A stretch of DNA of 64,000 bases, taken from contig JANEZZ010000309.1 of NCBI GenBank assembly GCA_026122225.1, positions 1 through 64,000 of the forward strand, read 5' to 3'. Within the stretch, counting starts at the first letter, position 1; every line of letters begins with the position of its first letter. Under the pieces are notes generated by a model. The model did not search any database. It saw only the letters and a program-made list of their open reading frames with translations, and was not told the origin of the DNA. This document shows positions 34,801-46,800 of this stretch, piece by piece. The position numbers and the translations under genes are program-made. Origin of the DNA: Heloderma charlesbogerti (taxonomy: Eukaryota > Chordata > Lepidosauria > Squamata > Helodermatidae).

Positions 34801-37800
34801 AGTATTTCATATGTAGGGCCAGATAGAGAAGGATTTGAATCAGGCATATGTTCCAGGCTCACCTCTGCAATAGGTGTGGCTTTCACAAGCACAAATCTCT
34901 ATCTTTCACCCTCTTTTTCCTGCCTGTACAATAGTTATAATGGTAGTTTACCTCAAAGTTGTGAAAACTACTATAGGCCTTTTGCAATGTATCTCAGCTG
35001 CAAAATATTTGTTTATTATACTTTTTAAAAGTTTGCCTTCCTTTCAAGGACTTCAAATGATGCATGGGAAATAACAGTAGTGACACTAGGATTTATTTCA
35101 CCTCCCTTCTGCCATGGGAGGGACAGTTTTGCCTTTGAAGAGGTACACCCAAATGATTTTGGACATGGAACTACTATTGAAAATGGTACCAACAGCCTCA
35201 GAAACAGAGGATACCTAAGAAACCACTGATTTATTTATTTATTTATTTATTTATTTATTAAATTTATTAATCACCCATCTGGCTGGTCACCCAGCCACTC
35301 TGGGCAATGTACAACAATAAAAACAGTTCAAAACAATAAAATTCAACATTAAAAACATCACATTTCTAAAATTACCCTAACCCACTCCAAATGCCTGCCT
35401 GAACAACTACGTTTTTAATGCGTGGCAGAAGCTCATTAAAGAGGGGGCATGGCGGAGTTCCCTAGGGAGGGAGTTCCACAGAGTGGGGGCCACCACAGAG
35501 AAGGCCCTCTCCCTTGTCCTCACCAGCCTAGCTGTCTTGGCTGATGGGACAGAGAGAAGCCCATCCGAGGCTGATCTTGTTGAGCGGCCTATCTGGTGTT
35601 GCTGGAGGTGCTCCTTGAGATAGGCTGGGCCGGAACCGTACAGGGTTTTGAAAGTCAAAACCAACACCTTGAATTTGGCCCAGAAAACAACTGGTAACCA
35701 GTGCAGCTCCTTCAGCGCTTGAGTGATGTGATCTCGCCAGCAGCTGCCTTTAATCAGGCAAGTTAATTAAACTAGTATGGCTGCATTGCTTGAAAACCAC
35801 AGCCTTTCCTTTTTTTCTGTTTGTAAATCCAGGATCCTGTGTTCAAATGCCAATCGTCTCCTTCAAACACAGGATAATAAACAGTGTACTTTAAGGCCTT
35901 ATGTTAAGGTATTCCTGAAAGTGGAAAAATGTAAGAACCTTAAATGTTACAAATGTAATGATAAAGCAGTTCTTCTGCATAAATCGGTTCACAACACCAT
36001 GAAATACAAAATAAAAGCCAGAAAAGTGCACCTAGTTCCCATTAAAATCCATGCAACTGATATAACCCACTTTTCAGTGGTACATACACTGACAAGCTAG
36101 TTGCTTGCAATGAACATCCACTGGCTTCAAAGGGATTTAGAGCATAATCCTATATAAATCTACTCAGAAGTAAGTTCTATTGTGTTCAATAAGGCTTATT
36201 CCCTAATAAGTGTGTTTAGGATTGTAGCCTTAATCATGACTAACTTTAACTAGATTGGGGCTAACATGTTTATTCTACAACTGGATAATTTAACACAACT
36301 CATGAAGTATACATAACAGATTAGACTAACCTGCTTCTGGGTGTTCTACTGTAGCTTCTGGAGTCCAAGGTCCAGCTTTTACATAACCCCTCTTTTCAAG
36401 AGCAATGACAAATCCTCCATCACCAATCACAATTTCTCCAGCATCTAGACGCTCTAGAATACCCTAAAAATAAACCATACACAACAACATTTGTACAGTG
36501 CTTTAGAGTGTTCAGACCTCTTCACATATATTATCTTATTGTATTCTTGTAAAATAGATTATTATTATCCCTCTCATATTGCAGAGGCTGGAATTCTAGT
36601 TTGCTTAGGTCTCACTGAATTCACGGCAAAGTTAAATTCAAACCTTCACTTTTTGTAGCGATTTGTAGCTAAGCCTCTTAGGGCGAAATCCTATGGCCGC
36701 AAGTCAGCGGCTAGACGGCCATTGGATAGGTCGGTTCCCTGAGAACCAGCCTCCACCCGCTCCCGCGCTGCCTCGTAGGCTGCATGGAATGGCCCCATGC
36801 TCCGCTTTTAAAAGAGCAGTGCGGAGTGGTGAAAACAGGGCATTCCTGGGAGTGTGCTGGGGCAGGGACAGAGGAAGTGCCATTCCGACGCTTCCTATGT
36901 GTTGTCTGGCATCCGCCCCCCCACTCCAACTTCCCGTGGCTAGACAGCTGAAATCGGCTGTCTAGCTGTGAATGCAAGGCAGCTGAAGCACAGAGGGGAT
37001 GATCCCCTCTGCACTTCTCCTGCCCTGCATTGGATAGGTGGTCGCCTCCGAGTTTGGAGGCAGCCGTCTATCCCGATAGGATTGCACCCTCCATCAACTA
37101 TACTGCAGGAACAAGAAGTTATAGTTAAGAAACTATAGCTAAATGAGATTGCTACATTACACAATTTCAAGGATTTTTTTTGGTATCAATCTATGTATTT
37201 GAAATGCCTAGTACATTTTAAGGGAAGATTACAACAGTAATATGTTAATAGTGCTACAATAGTCACTTCTAGTATATAACTAGAGGGCTGGCAATCAGTT
37301 AAAATATTGGATTAATAAGCTGCCTTTTGGCCAATTAGTTTATGAAATCTAAATAAATCTGCGTATGGCCCAATGAGTGGTCTGGGAGCAACTGATGCTG
37401 CAGTATTGCTGAACCTAACAAAGCAGCTGTTCACCTGGTCAGAGAACTAAATAGGAGACCACTGGGAGTTCTATGAAGTGAAAGCAGGATGTAAGCATAA
37501 TTTATTTTTAAATAAAGAAATATGCATATTACCAAAACCGCACAATAGGCATTTTTGGTAAGTGGAAGGAAGTATAAGAAAATTTACTATGAGCTACCAC
37601 TCATCGTTAGAAGAAAGGTCACCGTTCCCTCCAAGAACAAACATGAAAATCAAACTTAACTAAAAGTTATCCTAAAGTTGCTGCCCAAATATATTGACAA
37701 TGTATTGCATAGTGATCTAAGAATTCCAGTTTGCTGATGGCAGCTTAGCTTTCGAAATTTTTAATTATAGTGGCATCATCAAGAGCAGGAGTGAAAGCAG

Positions 37801-40800
37801 CTTCTTCTCTAGAAAGAAATCAGGAGCAGACCTATCAATATAGCAGATATAAACGCAGGCATTTCCAAATAGGTACACATGCAGACATCAATCTATTTTA
37901 TTTTATTTATTTAGAAACATTCATACCCCTGCTTTCTTCTAGGAGTTCAAATGGGTTAACAACAACTTTTTAAAATCCAAAACAAAAATATCAGTGAAAA
38001 ACATCCTTTCAATAAACACTAAACATTAAAATAGCAAAAAAAACCAGTACAAAATAACAATACAACACCAATCGAAATATTTAAAATGTTCAAAAGAACA
38101 GATTAAAAACAGCAAGTTAAAATCAATTACCAAATGCCTTCCTAAAACAAAGTTTTTTACCAGCTTCTGGAAGGTCAGCAGAGAGGAAGTGAGACTGGTC
38201 TCCCTTGGGAAGAAGTTCCAGAATGTAAGTGTAGTCTCTGAAATGGCCTTCTTCCTACTCCTGAATAAGCATACTCATGGTGTTGTTAGGATATACAAGC
38301 AGGCCTCCAAAGATTATCTCAATATGTGGGCAGTCTCATATGGGATTAGGCAGTCCTTCAAATGGCCCATCTACACGAGAGTTTTACAGTAACTGCTATC
38401 GCTTTTTTGAAACAGGCCTAAGTATTGAACCTATTCCTCATTATCTTCTTTGCTGGTCTCACACAGTTAATCCTTTAAAAATACATTACATTATTTGACA
38501 AGTCAATTGACCAAAACTTTATTAACTGTCAAATGCCCAATCCTTTCAGAACCTGTGCAACTTTAGATGCACCAGAAAGACAGTTTTATTAACATTTGCA
38601 TAACAGACTATCACAGACTATGTCACAGACTATAACAGACTGTATGACAATCAACTGAGAGCTGAAGTGTAATGCAAACAATGTTATATTAAGGGAGCAA
38701 TCCTATGCATGTTTAGACAGAAAAGGGTCCTACACCTCCCAGCACTGGCTCGCTGGGGAATGCTGGGAGTTGGAGTTTTTTTCTGTCTAAACATGCATAA
38801 GATTGGCTTTAAGTCATCCATTTACCATATTCACTGTACAAAAAATTACTTAAAACCACAGGGATTAGTGTCCATGTGACTGACGTTGGTCATATAAATC
38901 CTGTCATATTATATGTAGCTCTGGATGCCTGAAGAACTGCAATCTCTTTCGCAAATAAGGGTACAATCCTATGCATGTTTAGACAGAAATAAGTCTTACA
39001 ACTCCCAGCATTCCCTAACCAGCATGGAAGTTATAAGACTTTTTTCTTTCTAAACATAGAAACATAGAATAGGATTGCACCCACATCATCTTTACATTAG
39101 AGTGCATAGTTTTGCCCTGTCTGGGTTCTCCGGACACCCACCCAGCCTGTCCCTGCTTGCCGGTCCCCAGACCACCCTTGAGCTTCTCCCACACTTGCCG
39201 AGCAGCCCGCACGCACCCCAGCAGCCTCGCTGAGCTCCACAGTTGCCATTTTTTGATGGCGCTCGCAAAAATGCGCATATTTTTGTATGCGTGGAAATGT
39301 ACATATTTGCATGTGAAAATGTGCACTTTGCAAAATGCGCATTTTCATGCATATGAAAAATGCACATGCGCAAAAATGCACATTTTCGCATACATGAATA
39401 TGCACATTCGCAAAAATGCACATTTACGCGTATGTGAAAATGTGTCCATTTTTGCGAGCGCCATCTTTTTTCTCAAAAAATGGTGACTGCAAAGTTCGAC
39501 GAGACCACTGGGGTGAGTGCAGGCCATTCACCGAGAGTGGGCAGGGGGTGAGCAGGAGCAGGGGCTCAGCGAGCAGGGCTCGGGGGTGCAGGCATGGGCA
39601 GTTCCACCAGATTCCTGGACTGAATCAGGCACCGACACCATCCCTAAATTAAACCAATAGGCCAACAACCTGCAGCCATTCCTCTCTTGCTTCGTTATTC
39701 AAACTGTCTTGTGCTAAGTGGGTTATTATCACCTGTACAGAAGTTATCAGACAGGTCAAAATTATTAAGTACTGATGCTAAATATTCTAGTATGTTTAGC
39801 AATATCTTCTGAAGAAGTATTTTTAAGAGTCTGGTGGTGTATTGCCACATGGAAAACAACTATCACCATCCTTGCCAGCAAATCCATTTTAAATCTTTGT
39901 GCTTCTGCTCTTTGTCATGTCCACTGATATAAGCACTTTTGCCAGTTGTACATCCCAAGAATTGTTGCATCATCGCCTTTTTCCTTCTATGCAAAGTTAC
40001 AACAGCTATGAAACCCACCAGCTGTGTGCTGGGTTTTTGAACTTGTAGTAGGCTAGTTACTTTGAATCTGCATAGCAGGAACTACAGGTAATATTCTTGT
40101 GCCTTTCTCAAAACAGATCTTGGATGTATTCCTGCAACATACCATTATTCTACTGTATTTGGAGAAATTTTTAACTACACATCTGGAGTCAGACCTTGAA
40201 CTTGTTGTGCGTCTTAGACATTTATGGTCTTTAAACTACCTGTGTAAGCATAAAGCTATTTTATTGTCTACCATACTTGCGAGAAAGGGAAGTCTGGAAT
40301 TAGATACAATGAGGAAATGCTAACACTTGTCCAGACTGATGCCTTGTTTTCAGAACCATTCCAAACAAGGGAAATTTTAAAATTATCCAACCCCTTTATC
40401 CAGCCTTTTGACAAGTGTTTCTAACATGGCTTGGTACAGAAAAAAGGCTTGATATAAGAGGATTATTGGGGTCCCAATGTCTACATAAGTAACATAATCT
40501 GCATCCTTCTTGGCACTTCATAAAAGCATGGGCCCCTTCGAATCCTTCCTACTTAAAGTCTGAGGTGTTGGAGGGACATGGGCCATGAGTCACTTAACTG
40601 AACTTGAAGGGTTAATATGCACCTGAGTGAGGTAGGAAGGGATCTCTGGGAGGTCCTTCTGCCTTTTCCTTGTCTCCTCCTTCTACTTTCCTATCTCCTT
40701 CTGTCTTCCTCCTGCAAAGGATGCTGACCATGAGGCTGACTTCAGCCAACCTACCCTGAGATGTAAGTTTGCTATATCTCCAAGTAAAAACTGTTCCTAA

Positions 40801-43800
40801 CCCACCACTCAAGTGTGTTTTGTCTACATCCGTGGCTATGGATGTAGATAAAATCGGGGGGCCGATTTCAGGTCAGGGCAGACTTCAAGTCATGGGCCCA
40901 GCAGCCAATAAAGAAGAAGGCTTTCGCAAGGAATTGCCCAGAAGCCTGTGAGTACTGCCCATCTGACAGACAAGGGAGAAAAAAAAATCTCAGAGGGTGG
41001 AATGATGGCTGAAGGAAATATACATGCAGCCATGGAAAAACTAGGCATCAGGAACTACCAGATATGGCAGTTCAAGATGGAAATGGTGCTAGTGAAAGGT
41101 TTTGGAATCTGTTCACCCCGCAGAAAACCCCCAGGGCTGGGACAAAAGAGACAGAAAAGCAAGGGCAACAATTGCTCTATCAGTCAAAAACAACCAGTTG
41201 CTCCACATCAGAAATGATGAGAAAACAGCTAAGGGAATGTGGGAGGCCCTGCAGAAAGTGCACCAGCCTACCAGCATAAATACAAAACTCTTCTTAAAGA
41301 GGAAGCTGTTTAAAATGAGGCTTGAGAAAGGAGCCAGCTTGACAGACCACATAAATGCAGTCTTGCAAGTTGTTGAGTTGCTGCGGGCAATTGGCTCAGA
41401 GACTCCAGAGGAGGATGTCCTGGCCATCAGTTTGTGCCACCCAGATGACTCCTATGAAACTCTCATAACAGCCTTGGAAGCACTCCCTGAAACACAGCTA
41501 AGATTGGACTATGTAAAGGCCAGGGTGATTAGTGAGTGGAACTGCAGGATGGAAAACATGGATGACGCCTGATGTAAGGGGACAAAGGCTAGGCCAGAGA
41601 CAAAAGCCAGGAGGGAATCAGAACAAGCCCTTAAGGCAAGGACAAAAGAATGGTACAAGTGTGGGGCTAGGACACATTTCAAGAGAGACTGTTCCAAAAA
41701 CAGCCATAAGAGGGTGCCAAAGAGCAACAAAGGGCAAGGCAGAGTAAATTACGATCTGCATGAGCAGCATTCCTGCTGATCCGTTTGTCTTGAAGTAACC
41801 AGAACCCAGAGGCACAATCTAGTTTGAGTGCTGGACTCAGGAGCTAGCAGCCACATGATTAGCCAGAAGGAGTTCTTCGAGGAACTAGATCAGCAAAAGC
41901 AGGGTTATGTTTACCTAGCTAATGGGAAACAGATAAAAGCATCTGGAATAGGAGAAGGCACCATAGACTGTATAGCACCACCACACAGTTGGAAAATGAA
42001 GCTGACAGATGTCTTGTTTGTGCTGGACCTGGTGGGAAGCTTGCTCTCAGTAGGAAAACTTACTGCAGACACATTTGTCCTACATTGTGAAGGGGATGAC
42101 TGCCAAATCTCTAGAGAAGCAAAGCTGTGGGGCAATGCCAGGGTGAGGAATTCTACGTATGAGTTTGCTGGCAGCAGAGATGAGGCCAAGAGGGCAGACC
42201 ACACACCCCATGACATTTGCCTCTGGCACAGACACATGGGGCACAGACATGTGGAGGCAGTAAAAGAACTGGTAATCAAGGAACTCACCACAGACTTACA
42301 GAGCCCAGCGTGCAGATCAAGGATGAGCTCTGTGTGCTGCATCAAGACCAAGTCCACGCAAGTCCTACTGCCCAAGGCAAGCGAGAGCAGAGCTAAAGAA
42401 CCCCTGAAGCTCATCCACCCCGACCTCTGTGGACCAATGGAGGCACTAATCCCTGCAGGGGTTAAGTACTTCCTCACCTTCATTTATCCATACACTTGAT
42501 GTACACAAGTACTGAGGAAGCTGAAGGAGTTTGTTGCAGCAACCAAGAACAAATTCCAGAGGACACTGGGCGCCATTCGTACTGACAATGGAGGAGAGTA
42601 CATCGGAACAGAGATGGAAGTGAACCTCCAGGCCCAAGGCATTGCCCACCAAAAGACGGTCAGCTACTCACCAGAACAGAATGGCATGGCTGAGAGGTGC
42701 AACAGATCACTCCTAGACATGGTAAGATGCATGCTGTCAGATGCAAATCTACCATTCAAATTCTGGGGAGAGGTGGTGTCTATGGCAGCCTACATACAGA
42801 ACGGGCTGCCAACCAGGGCCACTAGTAAAACACCTTTTGAACTGTGGCATGGAGCCAAGCCGAAGGTAGACTGTCTGAAAGTGTTTGGGTGTGAGGCCTA
42901 TGCTCAAGTCCCAGAACAGAAAAGGACCAAGCTGGCTGACAGAGCCATCAAAGGGGTCCTGGCGGGATACAGTCCCTATCATGAAGGCTACAGAATTCTT
43001 ATTTCCCAAGACTGCAGCATCATAGTCAGCTGAAGTGAGCAGTTCGATGAGACTGCGAGGCCCGGGACTATGGAGCTGATAGAGGTGAATCTGAACACAC
43101 CTGAGAGTGGAGGATGGGAGCCCACAGTGCATGAGGAAGATGAGAGGGCAACTGACACACCCAATCCCAACAGTGAGGCCGGTGACACTGGGGATCTCAA
43201 GCTGAACACAGCAGAGCAGCAGGAACCCAGGAGGTCGGAGAGGGCAATCAAAGGCATGCTGCCAGCCAGGTATGGGGACTTTTCCTCTGCAGCCAGGGTG
43301 CAGCAGATCTAAATGCTGGAAAGTTGGGAGGACATTGCCTCCTTGCCCAAGGATGAGGCAGACAGGTGGAAGAAGGCAGCACTGAAAGAGATGGACTCAT
43401 TACACTAAAATGGGACCTGGACCCTGACTGAACCCACCCCCCCACATTGCAAGGTAATCAGGGGCAAGCAGACCGTCAAAATAAAGTGCAACGCAGACAG
43501 TGATGTAGAATGCTACAAAGCCAGGTTAGTAGTGAAGGGATACTCTCAAAAGCATGGAGAGGACTACTATGAAACTTTTGCCCTGGTGGTAAAGCACACC
43601 ACCATTAAAGCAATGCTGAGCGTAGCAGCCAGCAGGGCAATGCAAGTTAGGCATCTAGACATTAAAACAGCATTCCTGTACGGTGAAATAGAGGAATACC
43701 AGTTCACGACACAACCACCAGGGTTTGTAGATTCAGGAGGGGCAAGGAAAGTGTGCAAATTGCACAAAAGCATTTATGGACTTAACCAGGCGGCCAGGGA

Positions 43801-46800
43801 CTGGAATGAAAAAATAAATGGAGTCCTAGTAAATCTGGGCTTCACCAAGGGGAAAGCAGACTCTTGCCTCTATACCAGGCAGAACGGGGGCAGGTGGGCA
43901 TGCATACTGGTGTATGCGGACAATCTGGCCGTGTGCCTTGAGCAGGAAAGCGATGGCATGGAAATTATGCTCAGACTGAATCAGAACTTGTAAATCAAGG
44001 ACCTGTGTCCAAAAGGGCAAGATGACGACGTTCCACTTTTGGATAATCAGCAATATCAAAGGGCCATTGTTAAGCTGTTATTCATCACGACAGCTACCAG
44101 ACCAGACATAGCTGCAGCTGTGGGCATCCTTAGTAGGAAAGTGGCCAAGCCATCTCAACACGACTGGAACAGAGTGAAGCGTTTGATGCGCTACTTGAAA
44201 GGTACTGCACATATAAAGCTCAAACTGCTCAGCAGCACACACACAGGGCTGATCACATTTGTGGATGCAGACCAGGTGGGCAATGAGTCAGACCGCAAGT
44301 CTACATCAGAAAACCTGTTCACATGCAATGGTGGGACTATCAGTTGGACCAGTAAGAAGCGGGAAGTTGTGGCCATGTCTTCCGCAGAGGCAGAATACGT
44401 GGCAGCAGCCAGTGCATGTCAGGAAGTGATTTGGCTCAGAGAATTATACACTGACATGGGACTGGAGAACATGCAAGCCATATTGCTATATTAAGACAAC
44501 CAGGGGTGCCTAAAGCCAGCATAGAGTGAGAAGCTGAGATCATGGATGAAGCACATTGACGTGAGGCATCACCTGATCAGGTCGGAGTAGTGCAAGAGGT
44601 GACTGAACTGAAGTATTACCCAACTGAAGAAATGGTGGTGGATATGCTGACAAAGCCTTCGCCAGGGTAACTGCACCAGTGTCACCTGAAGGGCATAGGA
44701 CTGGTGCACTGACCCATTGCCCTCGAGAAGGGGTGTTGGAGAGACAAGGGCCATGAGTCACTTGACCTGAACTTGAAGGATTAATATGTACCTGAGTGAG
44801 GTGGGAGGGGATCTCTGAGAAGTTGTTCTGCCTTTTCCCTGTCTCTTCCCTCTACTTTCCTATCTTCTTCTTCCTCCCGCAAGAGATGCTGACCATGGGC
44901 CTGATCTCAGCCAACTTACTCTGAGATGTAAGTTTGTTATATCTCCAGTAAAGTTTGTTCCTAACCCACCACTTGAGTGTGTTTTGTCTCCATCTGTGGC
45001 TACTGACAGGGGGCCGATTCACATTTCTTGAGGAACCATCACACTAAGGTTGCAATAAAGTTTTAAGAAATTACTTTTCAAAAACTCTTCTACTAGCCTG
45101 TCTGTCCAAACATATTTGTTAGTCATGATAGGCCTAAAAGGAAAAAAGAACTGTATTTTGTAAAACTACCCTGTGTGGTGATCTGGGGGGCGTCTCCACC
45201 AGTGATTTACTCTGAGCTGGCTGCATGTTGATGTCGTTAGGGATACAGGATGTTGTGGCCATCCAGCAGCCACCCAGAGCTTAACAGGGAAAACTCAGAT
45301 TTCCTGAGACTGCTGAAAGTCCAATTCTTTTCCTCAAGTTGGGTTCTCGGTGGTATAGTTGTTGTGTGCCCCAACCTCCAAATCTACCTGAGGTATGTGA
45401 GCCCTGCCCAGGGGTGTGCCTTTCACCTTGACCCCTGTCACATGGTGTTTCCTATGTTTTTCCCATCCCTGCACAAACCAATTAGTGTCTACTCAGAAGT
45501 AATTCTCATTGTGCTTAATGAGGTTTGTCCCCTGAATGCCCACATCAGGATTTACAGATATCCCCCTCAATTGAAATGGTACAGTTTAAAGCACATTCCC
45601 TAAATGCTCTAAAGCGCTGTTGTTTGGTTTATTGCCTTAGGAAGTAACTACTTCACACCTTCTTTACAGTGATCCTGCGGTTAGAATGGGGGAAAATGGG
45701 GGCTGGTTTCACATCTGTGTGACCCCCATCTTTTCTAGTACAAGCTTATGTGTGTCTACTCAGAAGTAACTCCCACTGTGGTCAATGAGGCTTGCTCCTG
45801 AAATGCAGGTGCATTTGGACCTTTAGGGGAAAGGAGAAAGGGGGGAGGGGGGAATGCCTCTCTTATTGGTTGAACAGCCCCTGCCAGTCAGATGGCATTC
45901 ACTCCAACCCCCACCAGGAAGTATGTTCTGTGAAGTGATTTTTACTGGTGTGGAGCACTCCCTTGTGGAGCCCTGCATGGACCAAATCACAGCAAAGCTG
46001 ATTCCTTTTAAAATTTCCTGTACTCCTCCATTCGCTTTTCCTTCCATTGTCGTGTAGACAGAGTCCTGGAGGTGATCCTTATGCACCCCAAACAGTCAGG
46101 TCATTGGCTTTTTACAAGCCTGCATTAACAGCATACCAGCCTTGCTTCACTTAGGTAATCAGGCAGACCTGAACTTATCTGAGTCCTATATTGGTTTCTG
46201 AACCTGGGACCTTTAACATGCAAAGCATGTGGCAGTTCCCTAATCCAGGATGCCCTTTTGAGTTCTAACTACAATATGTGCTCAATAGCAGATCTTATCC
46301 AAATGTCAGATACTTCAGCAAGATAATATCTGGAGTGCCTTCTCTTATGAGCATACAATGCCAGACCTTTCTTAGAAAAAAGTCTGCTGAAGACTGAATG
46401 AGGTACCATATGGATGATTTACCCGTCTTTATTGTGATCTCAGACTCGTACTCAACTGCTAAGGCATTAGTGACAGCTGTCCTGTTTTCTTTTCATAACT
46501 GCAGTGACAGTTCTGTTAACTGACTGAGTTCTTTCTGAATGTTTGTGCCCCCTTCAAGCTGCTCCCTTCGAGGAGCTGCAAAAATATACACATATTAACT
46601 TATCGGAACTTTATAAAACTCTGTTTCCCAAGTGAAGACAATGTGAATTGGCTCTAACCCTTGACATTTTACTCATTGTGCTTGCCGATTTGCTGTGGGA
46701 ACATATTCACAGCAGATTTGCCTTTAAAAACAAACAGAAAGATGAGGCATAGTCCTATCCCCAAACTATTCACTCTTCCATCATTTATGGAAGGAGTAAC

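Larger units (their letters stand above)
40566..45021 (+). mobile_element. Ty1/copia LTR retrotransposon, near full length, inactive
   Basis: About 4.45 kb with two direct LTRs of roughly 300 bp (40566-40870 and 44734-45021) that start TGTTGGAG and are diverged. Between them lie gag, protease, integrase, RT and RNase H in that order. Integrase before RT marks Ty1/copia rather than gypsy. A purine tract (GAGAAGGGG) precedes the 3' LTR. Several stops and frame changes disable it. TGAGG occurs before the 5' LTR and at 45029, but LTR ends are uncertain, so this may not be the duplication. Confidence 0.9.

Noticed and set aside
17467..36463. A second BHMT-like gene (BHMT2)
   Set aside because: Each exon was found once only, and all join in a single frame.
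36693..36965. 90-codon GC-rich frame as a gene
   Set aside because: It lies within a MITE with inverted ends and has an equally long frame on the other strand.
39092..39527. Overlapping 100-120 codon frames on both strands
   Set aside because: Low-complexity translation of the AAAATGCGCAT hairpin repeats (Met, His, Cys, Phe, Ala only).
40561..45033. TGAGG as the copia target duplication
   Set aside because: It fits only if the 3' LTR ends in TTTCT rather than CA, so it is left as possible but unproven.
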